From assembly GCA_046094825.1 (NCBI GenBank), contig JBJTIF010000107.1:1-6424 (forward strand): a stretch of DNA of 6,424 bases. The letters run 5' to 3'. The translations under genes were made by a program, and so were the position numbers. Each line of letters begins with the position of its first letter. Position 1 is the first letter of the stretch. Below are positions 1 through 4,362 of the stretch, in pieces. The notes under the pieces are model-generated. The model was not told the DNA's origin and did no database searches. It saw only the letters and a list, made by a program, of their open reading frames with translations. The DNA comes from JBJTIF01 sp046094825 (GTDB lineage: Bacteria > Actinomycetota > UBA4738 > HRBIN12).

Positions 1-59
1 CACCGTGAGCGCGACCCCGTCGAGGAAGGGCGCGCCCCTCCGACGCGCCCGTGCGCGAC
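1..59. other. Short flank left of the homopolymer, probably joined artefactually
   Basis: This is 59 bp of GC-rich sequence lying left of a G/C homopolymer block. Frame 1 on the plus strand is open and is the frame of the solute-binding protein to the right, but it encodes no recognisable signal peptide or lipobox. One minus-strand frame also reads like ordinary protein (it contains APFLDGVALTV). The segment is too short to assign to a gene. It may come from another place in the genome, because it is joined only through homopolymer. Confidence 0.4.
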
Positions 60-144
60 GGGGGGGGGGGGGGCGGGGGGGGGGCGCCCGCGGGCCCCCG
101 CGGGGGGGGGGGGGGGGGGGGCGGGGGCCCCCCCCCCCCCCCCC
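60..144. repeat. Poly-G/poly-C low-complexity fold-back (likely sequencing/assembly artefact)
   Basis: The block contains G runs at 60-73, 75-84 and 102-121 (20 G), short G/C palindromes around 85-101, and a switch from G5 to C17 at 123-144. On the right, real coding sequence begins abruptly after the C run, which equals poly-G on reads running outward to the left. On the left, bases 1-59 run into poly-G in the outward direction too. Two read tails ending in false G and joined by the assembler would give this pattern. A genuine Gly/Pro-rich linker of that composition is possible but unlikely. Confidence 0.8.
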
Positions 145-1269
145 ACCGCGCTCGATCCGACAGAGCTGTTCGCCGGGCCCGCCGGCGACGTCGTGCGGTT
201 CGCCTCGTGGCCGCTCTACATCGACCAGGAGAAGGTCGACGGCGAGGTCCGCCACCCCTCCCTCGAGGCCTTCACGGCGGCGACCGGCATCACGGTCGCG
301 TACGAGCCGGTCATGGAGAGCCTCGCCGGCTTCTACGGGAAGATCCAGCCGCAGCTCGCGGCGGGCGACCCGACGGGGTGGGACATCATCCTCGTGACGC
401 CCGGCCGCGAGTTCTCGCTCCTCACGCGCAACGGGTGGGTGCTCCCGCTCGATCACGCGCGCACCCCGAACTTCACCGCGAACGCCGCGCCGTTCGTCGT
501 CGATCCACCGTTCGATCCCGGCAACCGCTCGTCGATGGCCTGGCAGTCGGGGCTCACGGGCATCGGCGTCCACCGCGAGCTCGTGTCGGGCGAGGTCACG
601 ACGCTCGACGACCTCGCGGATCCAGCGAAGGTCGGGATGGACCGCGTCGGGATGCTGCGCTCCGACATGGCGGACTTCGTGATGATCAACCTCGGCATCG
701 ACCCGGAGGCGTCCGGGCCCGCGGAGTGGCGCGAGGCGGCGGACTGGCTCCTGTGGCAGCGCGATCAGGGGACGGTGCGCGCGTACTACGACCAGGGCTA
801 CGTCGATGACTTCACGAACGGCAACCTCAGCGCGACGATGGCGTGGTCGGGCGACGTCCTCTACCAGCGCGTGTGGGCCGGCATGGCCGACGTCGAATTC
901 GTCGTCCCGGACGGCGGCGCGCTCCTGTGGACGGACAACATGCTCATCCCGACGGGGTCGGAGAACCCGGCCGGTGCGCTCGCGCTCATGGACTGGTTCT
1001 ACCGGCCGGAGATCGCGACGATGGTGACCGAGTACGTCCTCTACATGTCCCCGGTGCGCGGCGTCGACGAGCGGATCCGCACCGACGCCGACGCCGCGGA
1101 GGACCGCGGCGAGACCCGCTACGCCGAGCGTCTGCGCGCCACGGCGGCGGATCCCTTCCTCTTCCCCGATGCGGCGCTCCTCGCACGCACGCGCTACCAG
1201 CGCGTCGTCACGAGCGACGAGGAGGCCGAGGAGTGGGACGCGATCTTCACGCCGATCTGGCAGGCGTGA
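145..1269 (+). CDS. PotD-like spermidine/putrescine ABC transporter substrate-binding protein, 5' partial
   Basis: Periplasmic or lipid-anchored binding protein that would hand a polyamine-like cation to an ABC permease; 374 codons are visible. The fold follows PotD: it opens with VVRFASWPLYI (compare the LYFYNW start of mature PotD), then LEAFTAATGI, the GWDIILVTP strand, and the hinge segment MAWQSGLTGIGV. Counting from the GTG at 193, Trp218 (AMAWSGD) and Trp246/Asp248 (LLWTDNMLIP) match the aromatic box and the acidic residue that bind spermidine in E. coli PotD; Asp158 or Asp161 lies where PotD has Glu171. The GTG at 193 is not the natural start, because the frame is open and protein-like from 145 (TALDPTELFAG) and a lipoprotein signal peptide is expected upstream; that part is lost in the homopolymer. 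The TGA at 1267-1269 precedes a strong hairpin. No permease or ATPase partner is in view, so the substrate is inferred from family only. Confidence 0.88.
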   Translation, partial: TALDPTELFAGPAGDVVRFASWPLYIDQEKVDGEVRHPSLEAFTAATGITVAYEPVMESLAGFYGKIQPQLAAGDPTGWDIILVTPGREFSLLTRNGWVLPLDHARTPNFTANAAPFVVDPPFDPGNRSSMAWQSGLTGIGVHRELVSGEVTTLDDLADPAKVGMDRVGMLRSDMADFVMINLGIDPEASGPAEWREAADWLLWQRDQGTVRAYYDQGYVDDFTNGNLSATMAWSGDVLYQRVWAGMADVEFVVPDGGALLWTDNMLIPTGSENPAGALALMDWFYRPEIATMVTEYVLYMSPVRGVDERIRTDADAAEDRGETRYAERLRATAADPFLFPDAALLARTRYQRVVTSDEEAEEWDAIFTPIWQA

Positions 1270-1290
1270 CGCGGTCGGCGCGGCGACGGA

Positions 1291-1332
1291 ACCGCGGGCG
1301 TGCGATGCCGTCCGGCGTCGCACGCCCGCGGT
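1291..1332. terminator. Bidirectional intrinsic-type terminator hairpin
   Basis: Perfect inverted repeat: arms 1291-1305 and 1318-1332 (15 bp, reading ACCGCGGGCGTGCGA) around a 12-nt loop that can itself close as GCC-GTCC-GGC. It fills the 66-bp gap between the convergent solute-binding protein gene (stop at 1269) and tusA (stop at 1336), so it can end transcription from both sides. It has no T-tract, as is common for hairpin terminators in high-GC bacteria, so efficiency cannot be judged from sequence. Confidence 0.8.
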
Positions 1333-1335
1333 CGA

Positions 1336-1590
1336 TCACTCGACGTCGCGCAGGACGACGACGTAGCGGAAGTGGTCCGCGACCTGCTCGGCGACCTCGA
1401 CGAGGTGGCCGGTCTGCTCGGCCCAGGCGGGGACGTCGGCGACCGACCCGGCATCGGTCGCGAGGAGTTCGATCCGATCGCCGGGCGCGCCCTCGCGCGC
1501 GGCCTTGCCGAGGAGGACGACGGGGATCGGGCAGGCGCGACCGCGGGTGTCGAGGAGCGTCGCGGACGGCGTGTCGAGCGTGGGTTCCAT
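1336..1590 (-). CDS. tusA: TusA-family sulfurtransferase / sulfur carrier
   Basis: Small 84-aa cytoplasmic protein (E. coli TusA has 81). It carries the family signature LLDTRGRACPIPV with the persulfide-carrying Cys20 in a CPxP motif, followed by the expected helix (LLGKAAREGAPGDRIELLATD) and the closing strand FRYVVVL. TusA proteins pass sulfur as a cysteine persulfide from desulfurases or rhodaneses to acceptors in tRNA thiolation, molybdenum cofactor synthesis or sulfur oxidation. The ATG at 1590 is supported by GGAGGT five bases upstream. The gene lies behind the cysteine-synthesis cluster but has its own promoter and a candidate leader peptide. A role in feeding sulfur to the neighbouring E1/CysO pair is inference from neighbourhood; other TusA roles are equally possible. 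Confidence 0.88.
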   Translation of the reverse strand: MEPTLDTPSATLLDTRGRACPIPVVLLGKAAREGAPGDRIELLATDAGSVADVPAWAEQTGHLVEVAEQVADHFRYVVVLRDVE

Positions 1591-1595
1591 GGTGG

Positions 1596-1601
1596 ACCTC
1601 C
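1596..1601 (-). promoter_or_regulatory. Strong Shine-Dalgarno of tusA
   Basis: The minus strand reads GGAGGT, five bases before the ATG at 1590, which fixes that start. Just upstream lies CTCCTC, so the site can fold into a weak hairpin (CCT-CGG-AGG, with flanking GA/TC pairs) that would partly hide it. That fits translational control from the upstream leader ORF but is not proof. Confidence 0.75.
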
Positions 1602-1639
1602 GAGGAGTCGGTCGAGCGCGGAAGGCGGACGAAGGGGCG

Positions 1640-1653
1640 GCGCGCTACGCGCG
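1640..1653 (-). promoter_or_regulatory. Hairpin over the last codons and stop of the leader ORF
   Basis: The minus strand reads CGCGCGTAGCGCGC, which folds as CGCGC-GTA-GCGCG or GCGCG-TAG-CGCGC (5-bp stem, 3-nt loop). The TAG stop of the small leader ORF lies in or at the loop, and the second Cys codon directly precedes the stem. A ribosome paused on the Cys codons would cover it. This is a structural observation; function is inferred. Confidence 0.45.
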
Positions 1654-1716
1654 ACAGCCGCAGTGGCGGTCGGGGATCATCGCGCCGACCACGCCGAACG
1701 TCCGGGTACGAACCAT
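1645..1716 (-). CDS. Candidate cysteine-codon leader peptide upstream of tusA (23 aa)
   Basis: ATG at 1716 to TAG at 1645-1647. The peptide begins MVRTRTFGVV and ends DRHCGCRA, with Cys codons at positions 19 (TGC) and 21 (TGT) just before the stop. The ATG lies nine bases behind a TAGCCT -10 box, so the mRNA could be leaderless. The arrangement promoter, leaderless short ORF with clustered terminal Cys codons, then a strong Shine-Dalgarno and a sulfur gene matches the cysteine-responsive attenuators known from mycobacteria, where ribosome progress through Cys codons controls the next gene. A shorter form could start at the internal ATG (codon 13). Two cysteines in so short a frame could be chance, and in GC-rich DNA short frames are common; context is the main support. 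Confidence 0.5.
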   Translation of the reverse strand: MVRTRTFGVVGAMIPDRHCGCRA

Positions 1717-1725
1717 GAGGGCGAG

Positions 1726-1755
1726 AGGCTACCGCGGCTTGAGTTGCAGGTGCAA
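1726..1755 (-). promoter_or_regulatory. Putative sigma-70-type promoter of the leader ORF and tusA
   Basis: On the minus strand TTGCAC (1755-1750) is followed after exactly 18 bases by TAGCCT (1731-1726), which fits the TANNNT -10 pattern of high-GC Gram-positives. The predicted start of transcription falls at or next to the ATG at 1716, giving a leaderless transcript. It lies 11 bases beyond the cysM stop, so tusA can be expressed apart from the cysteine operon. The -35 matches only the TTG of the consensus. Confidence 0.5.
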
Positions 1756-1766
1756 GTGCGACGTGC

Positions 1767-2714
1767 CTACCACCAGAGGGTCTCGGCGACGTTCTTCTCG
1801 GCCCGCTGGAGCTCCTTGTCCCAGGCCTGGGTCGAGAGGTACTTCCAGCCGCCGTCGGCGAGCAGGCAGACGAGGTCGGCCCGCTCGGTGGGCTCGAGCC
1901 GCTCGGCGATGCGCCGGGCGACGACGACGACCGCGCCGGCCGAGATGCCGGCGAAGATGCCCTCGCGCTCGGAGAGCATGCGGGTGCCCTGGAGGGCGTC
2001 GCTCGAATCCACGAGGTACTTCGCGTCGAGGATCGACGGGTCGAAGACCGGCGGGACGAACCCCTCCTCCATCGACCGGAGCCCGTACACGCCCTCGCCG
2101 AGTTCGGGCTCGGCGGCGATCACCTGGATGCGCGGGTCGTGCTCCTTCAGACGACGGCCGGTGCCGGTGAGCGTGCCGCCGGTGCCGAGGCCCGCGATGA
2201 AGTGCGTCACCTCGGGGAGGTCACGGACGATCTCCGCGCCGGTCCCCTCGTAGTGCGCTCGCGGGTTCGCCTCGTTCGCGTACTGGTACGGCATGAACCA
2301 CCGGTCGGGGTGTTCCTCGACCATCCGCTGCGCGACGACGATCGACCCGTTCGTCCCCTTCTCGCCCGGCGAGAACACGATCGTCGCGCCGAAGGCCTCG
2401 AGGAGCCGGACGCGCTCCTCCCCCGCGTTGTCTGGCATGACGACGGTGAGCCCATAGCCGCGACGGCGCGCGATCATCGCGAGGGCGATGCCGGTGTTGC
2501 CCGACGTCGGCTCGAGGATCCGCTTGCCGGGCTCGAGGAGCCCGTCGCGCTCGGCGTCCTCGATCATCGCGCGCGCGATGCGGTCCTTCGCGGAGCCGGT
2601 CGGGTTCGCGCCCTCGAGCTTCGCCCAGATGCGGACCCCGTCACGCGGGGAGAACGTCGGCAGGCCGACGAGCGGCGTGTTGCCGATCGACGCGACGATG
2701 TCGTCCGCGCGCAC
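1767..2714 (-). CDS. cysM: CysM: CysO-thiocarboxylate-dependent, O-phosphoserine-type cysteine synthase
   Basis: PLP enzyme of 315 aa (M. tuberculosis CysM has 323) that replaces the phosphate of O-phosphoserine with sulfur from thiocarboxylated CysO. Visible landmarks: IGNTPLVGL (10-18), the PLP lysine Lys43 in NPTGSAKDR, the substrate loop EPTSGNTGI (68-76), the phosphate-binding glycine loop GLGTGGT (175-181), and Ser258 in GISAGA for the PLP ring nitrogen. Arg213 in GVYGLRSMEEGFV matches Arg220 of M. tuberculosis CysM, which binds O-phosphoserine, and the tail ETLWW resembles the EGQLWA end that enters the active site there. These features favour the CysM type over an O-acetylserine sulfhydrylase. 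The GTG at 2714 lies six bases after the cysO stop and gives the expected N-terminus. Last gene of the mec-E1-cysO-cysM operon. Confidence 0.95.
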   Translation of the reverse strand: MRADDIVASIGNTPLVGLPTFSPRDGVRIWAKLEGANPTGSAKDRIARAMIEDAERDGLLEPGKRILEPTSGNTGIALAMIARRRGYGLTVVMPDNAGEERVRLLEAFGATIVFSPGEKGTNGSIVVAQRMVEEHPDRWFMPYQYANEANPRAHYEGTGAEIVRDLPEVTHFIAGLGTGGTLTGTGRRLKEHDPRIQVIAAEPELGEGVYGLRSMEEGFVPPVFDPSILDAKYLVDSSDALQGTRMLSEREGIFAGISAGAVVVVARRIAERLEPTERADLVCLLADGGWKYLSTQAWDKELQRAEKNVAETLWW

Positions 2715-2720
2715 CCGGCG

Positions 2721-2996
2721 TCACCCGCCCGCGACGGCGGGCAGGATCGTCACCGTGTCGCCGTCGCGAACGGTCGCCCCGAGCGAGCCCGCGAAGCGGA
2801 TGTCCTCCCCGTTCACGTAGACGTTCACGAAGCGGTGGAGCGCGCCCTCGGCGTCGACGACCTTGTCGGTCGCGCCGGGGAACCGCGCCTCGAGGTCGGC
2901 GAGCACCGCGCCGACCGTGTCGCCCGACGCCTCGACGACGGCCGCGCCGCCCGTGCGATCGCGCATGAGGGTCGGGATCTTCACGCGGACGCTCAC
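2721..2996 (-). CDS. cysO: CysO: ubiquitin-like sulfur carrier protein for cysteine synthesis
   Basis: A 91-aa beta-grasp protein of the ThiS/MoaD superfamily (M. tuberculosis CysO has 93 aa). The C-terminus DTVTILPAVAGG ends exactly in Gly-Gly, so the tail can be adenylated and thiocarboxylated without processing. HRFVNVYVNGEDIRF in the middle and VKIPT at the N-terminus match CysO rather than MoaD or ThiS. The sulfur is passed to O-phosphoserine by CysM, leaving cysteine linked to the CysO C-terminus until Mec cuts it off. The GTG at 2996 overlaps the E1 stop (GTGA), with GGGGGT five bases upstream as ribosome site, so translation is probably coupled. Placement between its E1 and its transferase is strong functional context. 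Confidence 0.95.
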   Translation of the reverse strand: MSVRVKIPTLMRDRTGGAAVVEASGDTVGAVLADLEARFPGATDKVVDAEGALHRFVNVYVNGEDIRFAGSLGATVRDGDTVTILPAVAGG

Positions 2997-3826
2997 GCGG
3001 GACCCCCGGTCGTCGGGGCCGGCGCGGGGGTGATCCCGCAGAACCAGTCGTAGTCGATGAGGTCGGTCACGGTCGGCGCGTCACCGCAGACGGGGCAGGT
3101 CGGGTCGCGGCGGACGGTGACCTCCTGGAAGTCCATCCGTAGGGCGTCGAAGAGGAGGAGGCGACCGACGAGCCCGTCGCCGAGCCCGGTGACGAGCTTG
3201 ATCGCCTCGGTGGCCTGGATCGAGCCGACGATGCCCGGGAGCACGCCGAAGACGCCACCCTCGGCGCACGACGGCACGACGCCGGGCGGCGGCGGCTCGG
3301 GGAACAGGCACCGGTAGCACGGTCCCGCATCGCCGGGGAGGAAGACCGTCGCCTGGCCATCGAACTGGTGGATCGATCCGTACACGAGCGGCTTGCCGAG
3401 GAACTGCGTCGCGTCGTTCACGAGGTAGCGCACGGGGAAGTTGTCCGTCCCGTCGACGATGACGTCCCAGGGACCGAGCACCTCGAAGGCGTTCTCCGAG
3501 GTGAGGAGGGTGTCGTACGCGACGTACTCGACGCTCGGGTTCAGCTGCCGGAGGCGATCGATCGCACTCGCGACCTTGGGGCGGCCGACGTCGGGCGTCG
3601 TGTGGAGGATCTGGCGCTGGAGGTTCGACTCGTCCACGCGGTCGAAGTCGAGGATGCCGAGGGTGCCGACACCCGCGGCCGCGAGGTACATCGCGACCGG
3701 CGACCCGAGTCCGCCCGCGCCGATCACGAGGACCTTCGCGTCGAGGAGCTTCCGCTGGCCCTCGCCCCCGACGCCCGGCAGGATGATGTGGCGCGCGTAG
3801 CGACGCACCTGTTCCTCGGTGAACAT
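2993..3826 (-). CDS. moeB: MoeB/MoeZ-type E1 adenylyltransferase activating CysO, without rhodanese domain
   Basis: ThiF-family E1-like enzyme of 277 aa that uses ATP to adenylate the Gly-Gly end of a sulfur carrier, here most likely CysO. Seen in order: ARHIILPGVGGEGQ (11-24), the nucleotide loop GAGGLGSP (36-43), the Arg/Gln segment ESNLQRQILH (66-75), Asp126 and Asp128 in DGTDNF, two zinc pairs CYRC (170/173) and CPVC (244/247), and Cys187 in VPSCAEGG. The C-terminus passes through LIDYDWFCG, which in MoeZ proteins leads into a rhodanese domain of about 100 residues, but ends 14 residues later in a Pro/Ala/Thr/Gly tail. The sulfur donor must therefore be separate. Its ATG overlaps the mec stop by one base (TGATG) and its stop overlaps the cysO start by four, so all three are coupled. 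It might also serve molybdopterin or thiamine carriers. Confidence 0.93.
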   Translation of the reverse strand: MFTEEQVRRYARHIILPGVGGEGQRKLLDAKVLVIGAGGLGSPVAMYLAAAGVGTLGILDFDRVDESNLQRQILHTTPDVGRPKVASAIDRLRQLNPSVEYVAYDTLLTSENAFEVLGPWDVIVDGTDNFPVRYLVNDATQFLGKPLVYGSIHQFDGQATVFLPGDAGPCYRCLFPEPPPPGVVPSCAEGGVFGVLPGIVGSIQATEAIKLVTGLGDGLVGRLLLFDALRMDFQEVTVRRDPTCPVCGDAPTVTDLIDYDWFCGITPAPAPTTGGPA

Positions 3827-4224
3827 CAGAGGACGCGCACCTCCTCCTCGGTGATGACCTCGCCCTCGATGCGGTACGACCGCACGTCGGGGTGATCCTC
3901 GTCCGCGAGCGAGACGAGCACGTAGTGCGCCTCGGGGTAGAACGCGAGGCGGACGTCGGTCGGCGAGGGGTAGGCCGGCGTGTGCGTGTGCGAGTGGTAG
4001 ATCGCGAAGAGGTCCCAGCCGCCGCGGTCCATCTCCTCGAAGACCTCGAGCTGCTCACGGGAGTCGAGCCGGTACGTGTACGGGCTCGCGTCGAGGTTCG
4101 TCATCGCGAAGACCTTCACGGGGCGGCCGTCCGCCGCCGCGACGATGCCGCACGCCTCGTTCGGGTACTCGCGGCGCGCGTGTTCGGTCATCTCCTTCAC
4201 GAGCACGCCGTCGAGTTCGACCAT
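3826..4224 (-). CDS. mec: Mec: JAMM/MPN zinc metallopeptidase releasing cysteine from CysO
   Basis: A 132-aa M67-family peptidase. The complete JAMM zinc site is present: Glu23 in PNEACGI, then HSHTHTPAYPSPTD giving His77, His79, Ser87 and Asp90 in the H-x-H-x(7)-S-x(2)-D spacing. In M. tuberculosis the homologue Mec cuts the CysO-cysteine adduct to free cysteine and regenerate CysO; a position at the head of an operon with E1, cysO and cysM supports that role here. The ATG at 4224 fits the family N-terminus; there is no strong Shine-Dalgarno, but a TACCCT box lies seven bases upstream, so it may be leaderless. It lies 136 bp beyond the P-type ATPase stop with a repeat array between, and overlaps the E1 start by one base. 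Confidence 0.93.
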   Translation of the reverse strand: MVELDGVLVKEMTEHARREYPNEACGIVAAADGRPVKVFAMTNLDASPYTYRLDSREQLEVFEEMDRGGWDLFAIYHSHTHTPAYPSPTDVRLAFYPEAHYVLVSLADEDHPDVRSYRIEGEVITEEEVRVL

Positions 4225-4231
4225 GCATCCG

Positions 4232-4237
4232 AGGGTA
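4232..4237 (-). promoter_or_regulatory. Possible -10 box of the mec-E1-cysO-cysM operon
   Basis: The minus strand reads TACCCT (TANNNT), seven bases before the mec ATG, the spacing expected for a leaderless transcript. No convincing -35 is seen; the region where it should lie (about 4255-4262) reads GCGACCGG and borders the tandem repeat. Read-through from the ATPase gene is the alternative way to express the operon. Confidence 0.3.
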
Positions 4238-4262
4238 CCAACGGCCCCCCGAGCGCCGGTCG

Positions 4263-4362
4263 CGCGTGCGTCCGGGCGCGTGCGTGCGTCCGGGCGCGTG
4301 CGTGCGTCCGGGCGCGTGCGTGCGTCCGGGCGCGTGCGTGCGTCCGGGCGCGTGCGTGCGTC
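4263..4362. repeat. 18-bp tandem repeat (minisatellite), about 5.5 copies
   Basis: The unit CGCGTGCGTGCGTCCGGG occurs four times without error (4277-4294, 4295-4312, 4313-4330, 4331-4348), flanked by a 14-bp copy on the left (4263-4276, lacking one CGTG tetramer) and a 14-bp copy on the right (4349-4362). The right end runs into the ATPase stop codon (4361-4363). Each unit holds a 14-nt strictly alternating purine/pyrimidine run (GCGCGTGCGTGCGT), a Z-DNA-prone sequence. The period equals six codons and no frame has a stop; in the ATPase frame it would read (RTHAPG)n. Identical copies suggest recent slippage expansion or a collapsed longer array. Confidence 0.92.

Noticed and set aside
60..121. 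G-quadruplex regulatory element in the poly-G block
   Set aside because: The runs are uninterrupted homopolymers at a contig end, best explained by false G calls; no biological claim is safe.
193..195. GTG at 193 as the real start of the solute-binding protein gene
   Set aside because: It would remove the signal peptide and begin within the first beta strand of the mature fold; protein-like sequence continues in frame upstream to 145.
51..809. A 252-codon plus-strand open frame overlapping the solute-binding protein gene
   Set aside because: It starts inside the homopolymer and gives a low-complexity Arg/Gly/Pro product; the PotD-like frame is clearly the coding one.
2139..3053. A 304-codon plus-strand open frame antisense to cysM, cysO and the E1 gene
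   Set aside because: It is the complement of three well-recognised genes, and its product has antisense-type composition (Arg/Asp/Val/Ala-rich) with no domain.
3827..3846. Shine-Dalgarno GGAGGAGGT of the E1 gene within the mec 3' end, with a GAGGA/TCCTC hairpin
   Set aside because: The spacing to the ATG (12 bases) is long, the motif lies in a run of Glu codons of mec, and the TGATG overlap already explains translation by coupling. Not strong enough to list as a site.
4263..4362. CRISPR array
   Set aside because: The repeats are directly contiguous with no spacers and no cas genes are near.
4263..4362. Repeat-rich coding region (Cys/Val/Arg/Ala repeats on plus, Thr/His/Ala/Arg repeats on minus)
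   Set aside because: All six frames are open through the array because the 18-bp unit lacks stops; none links to a recognisable domain, and the ATPase frame stops before it.
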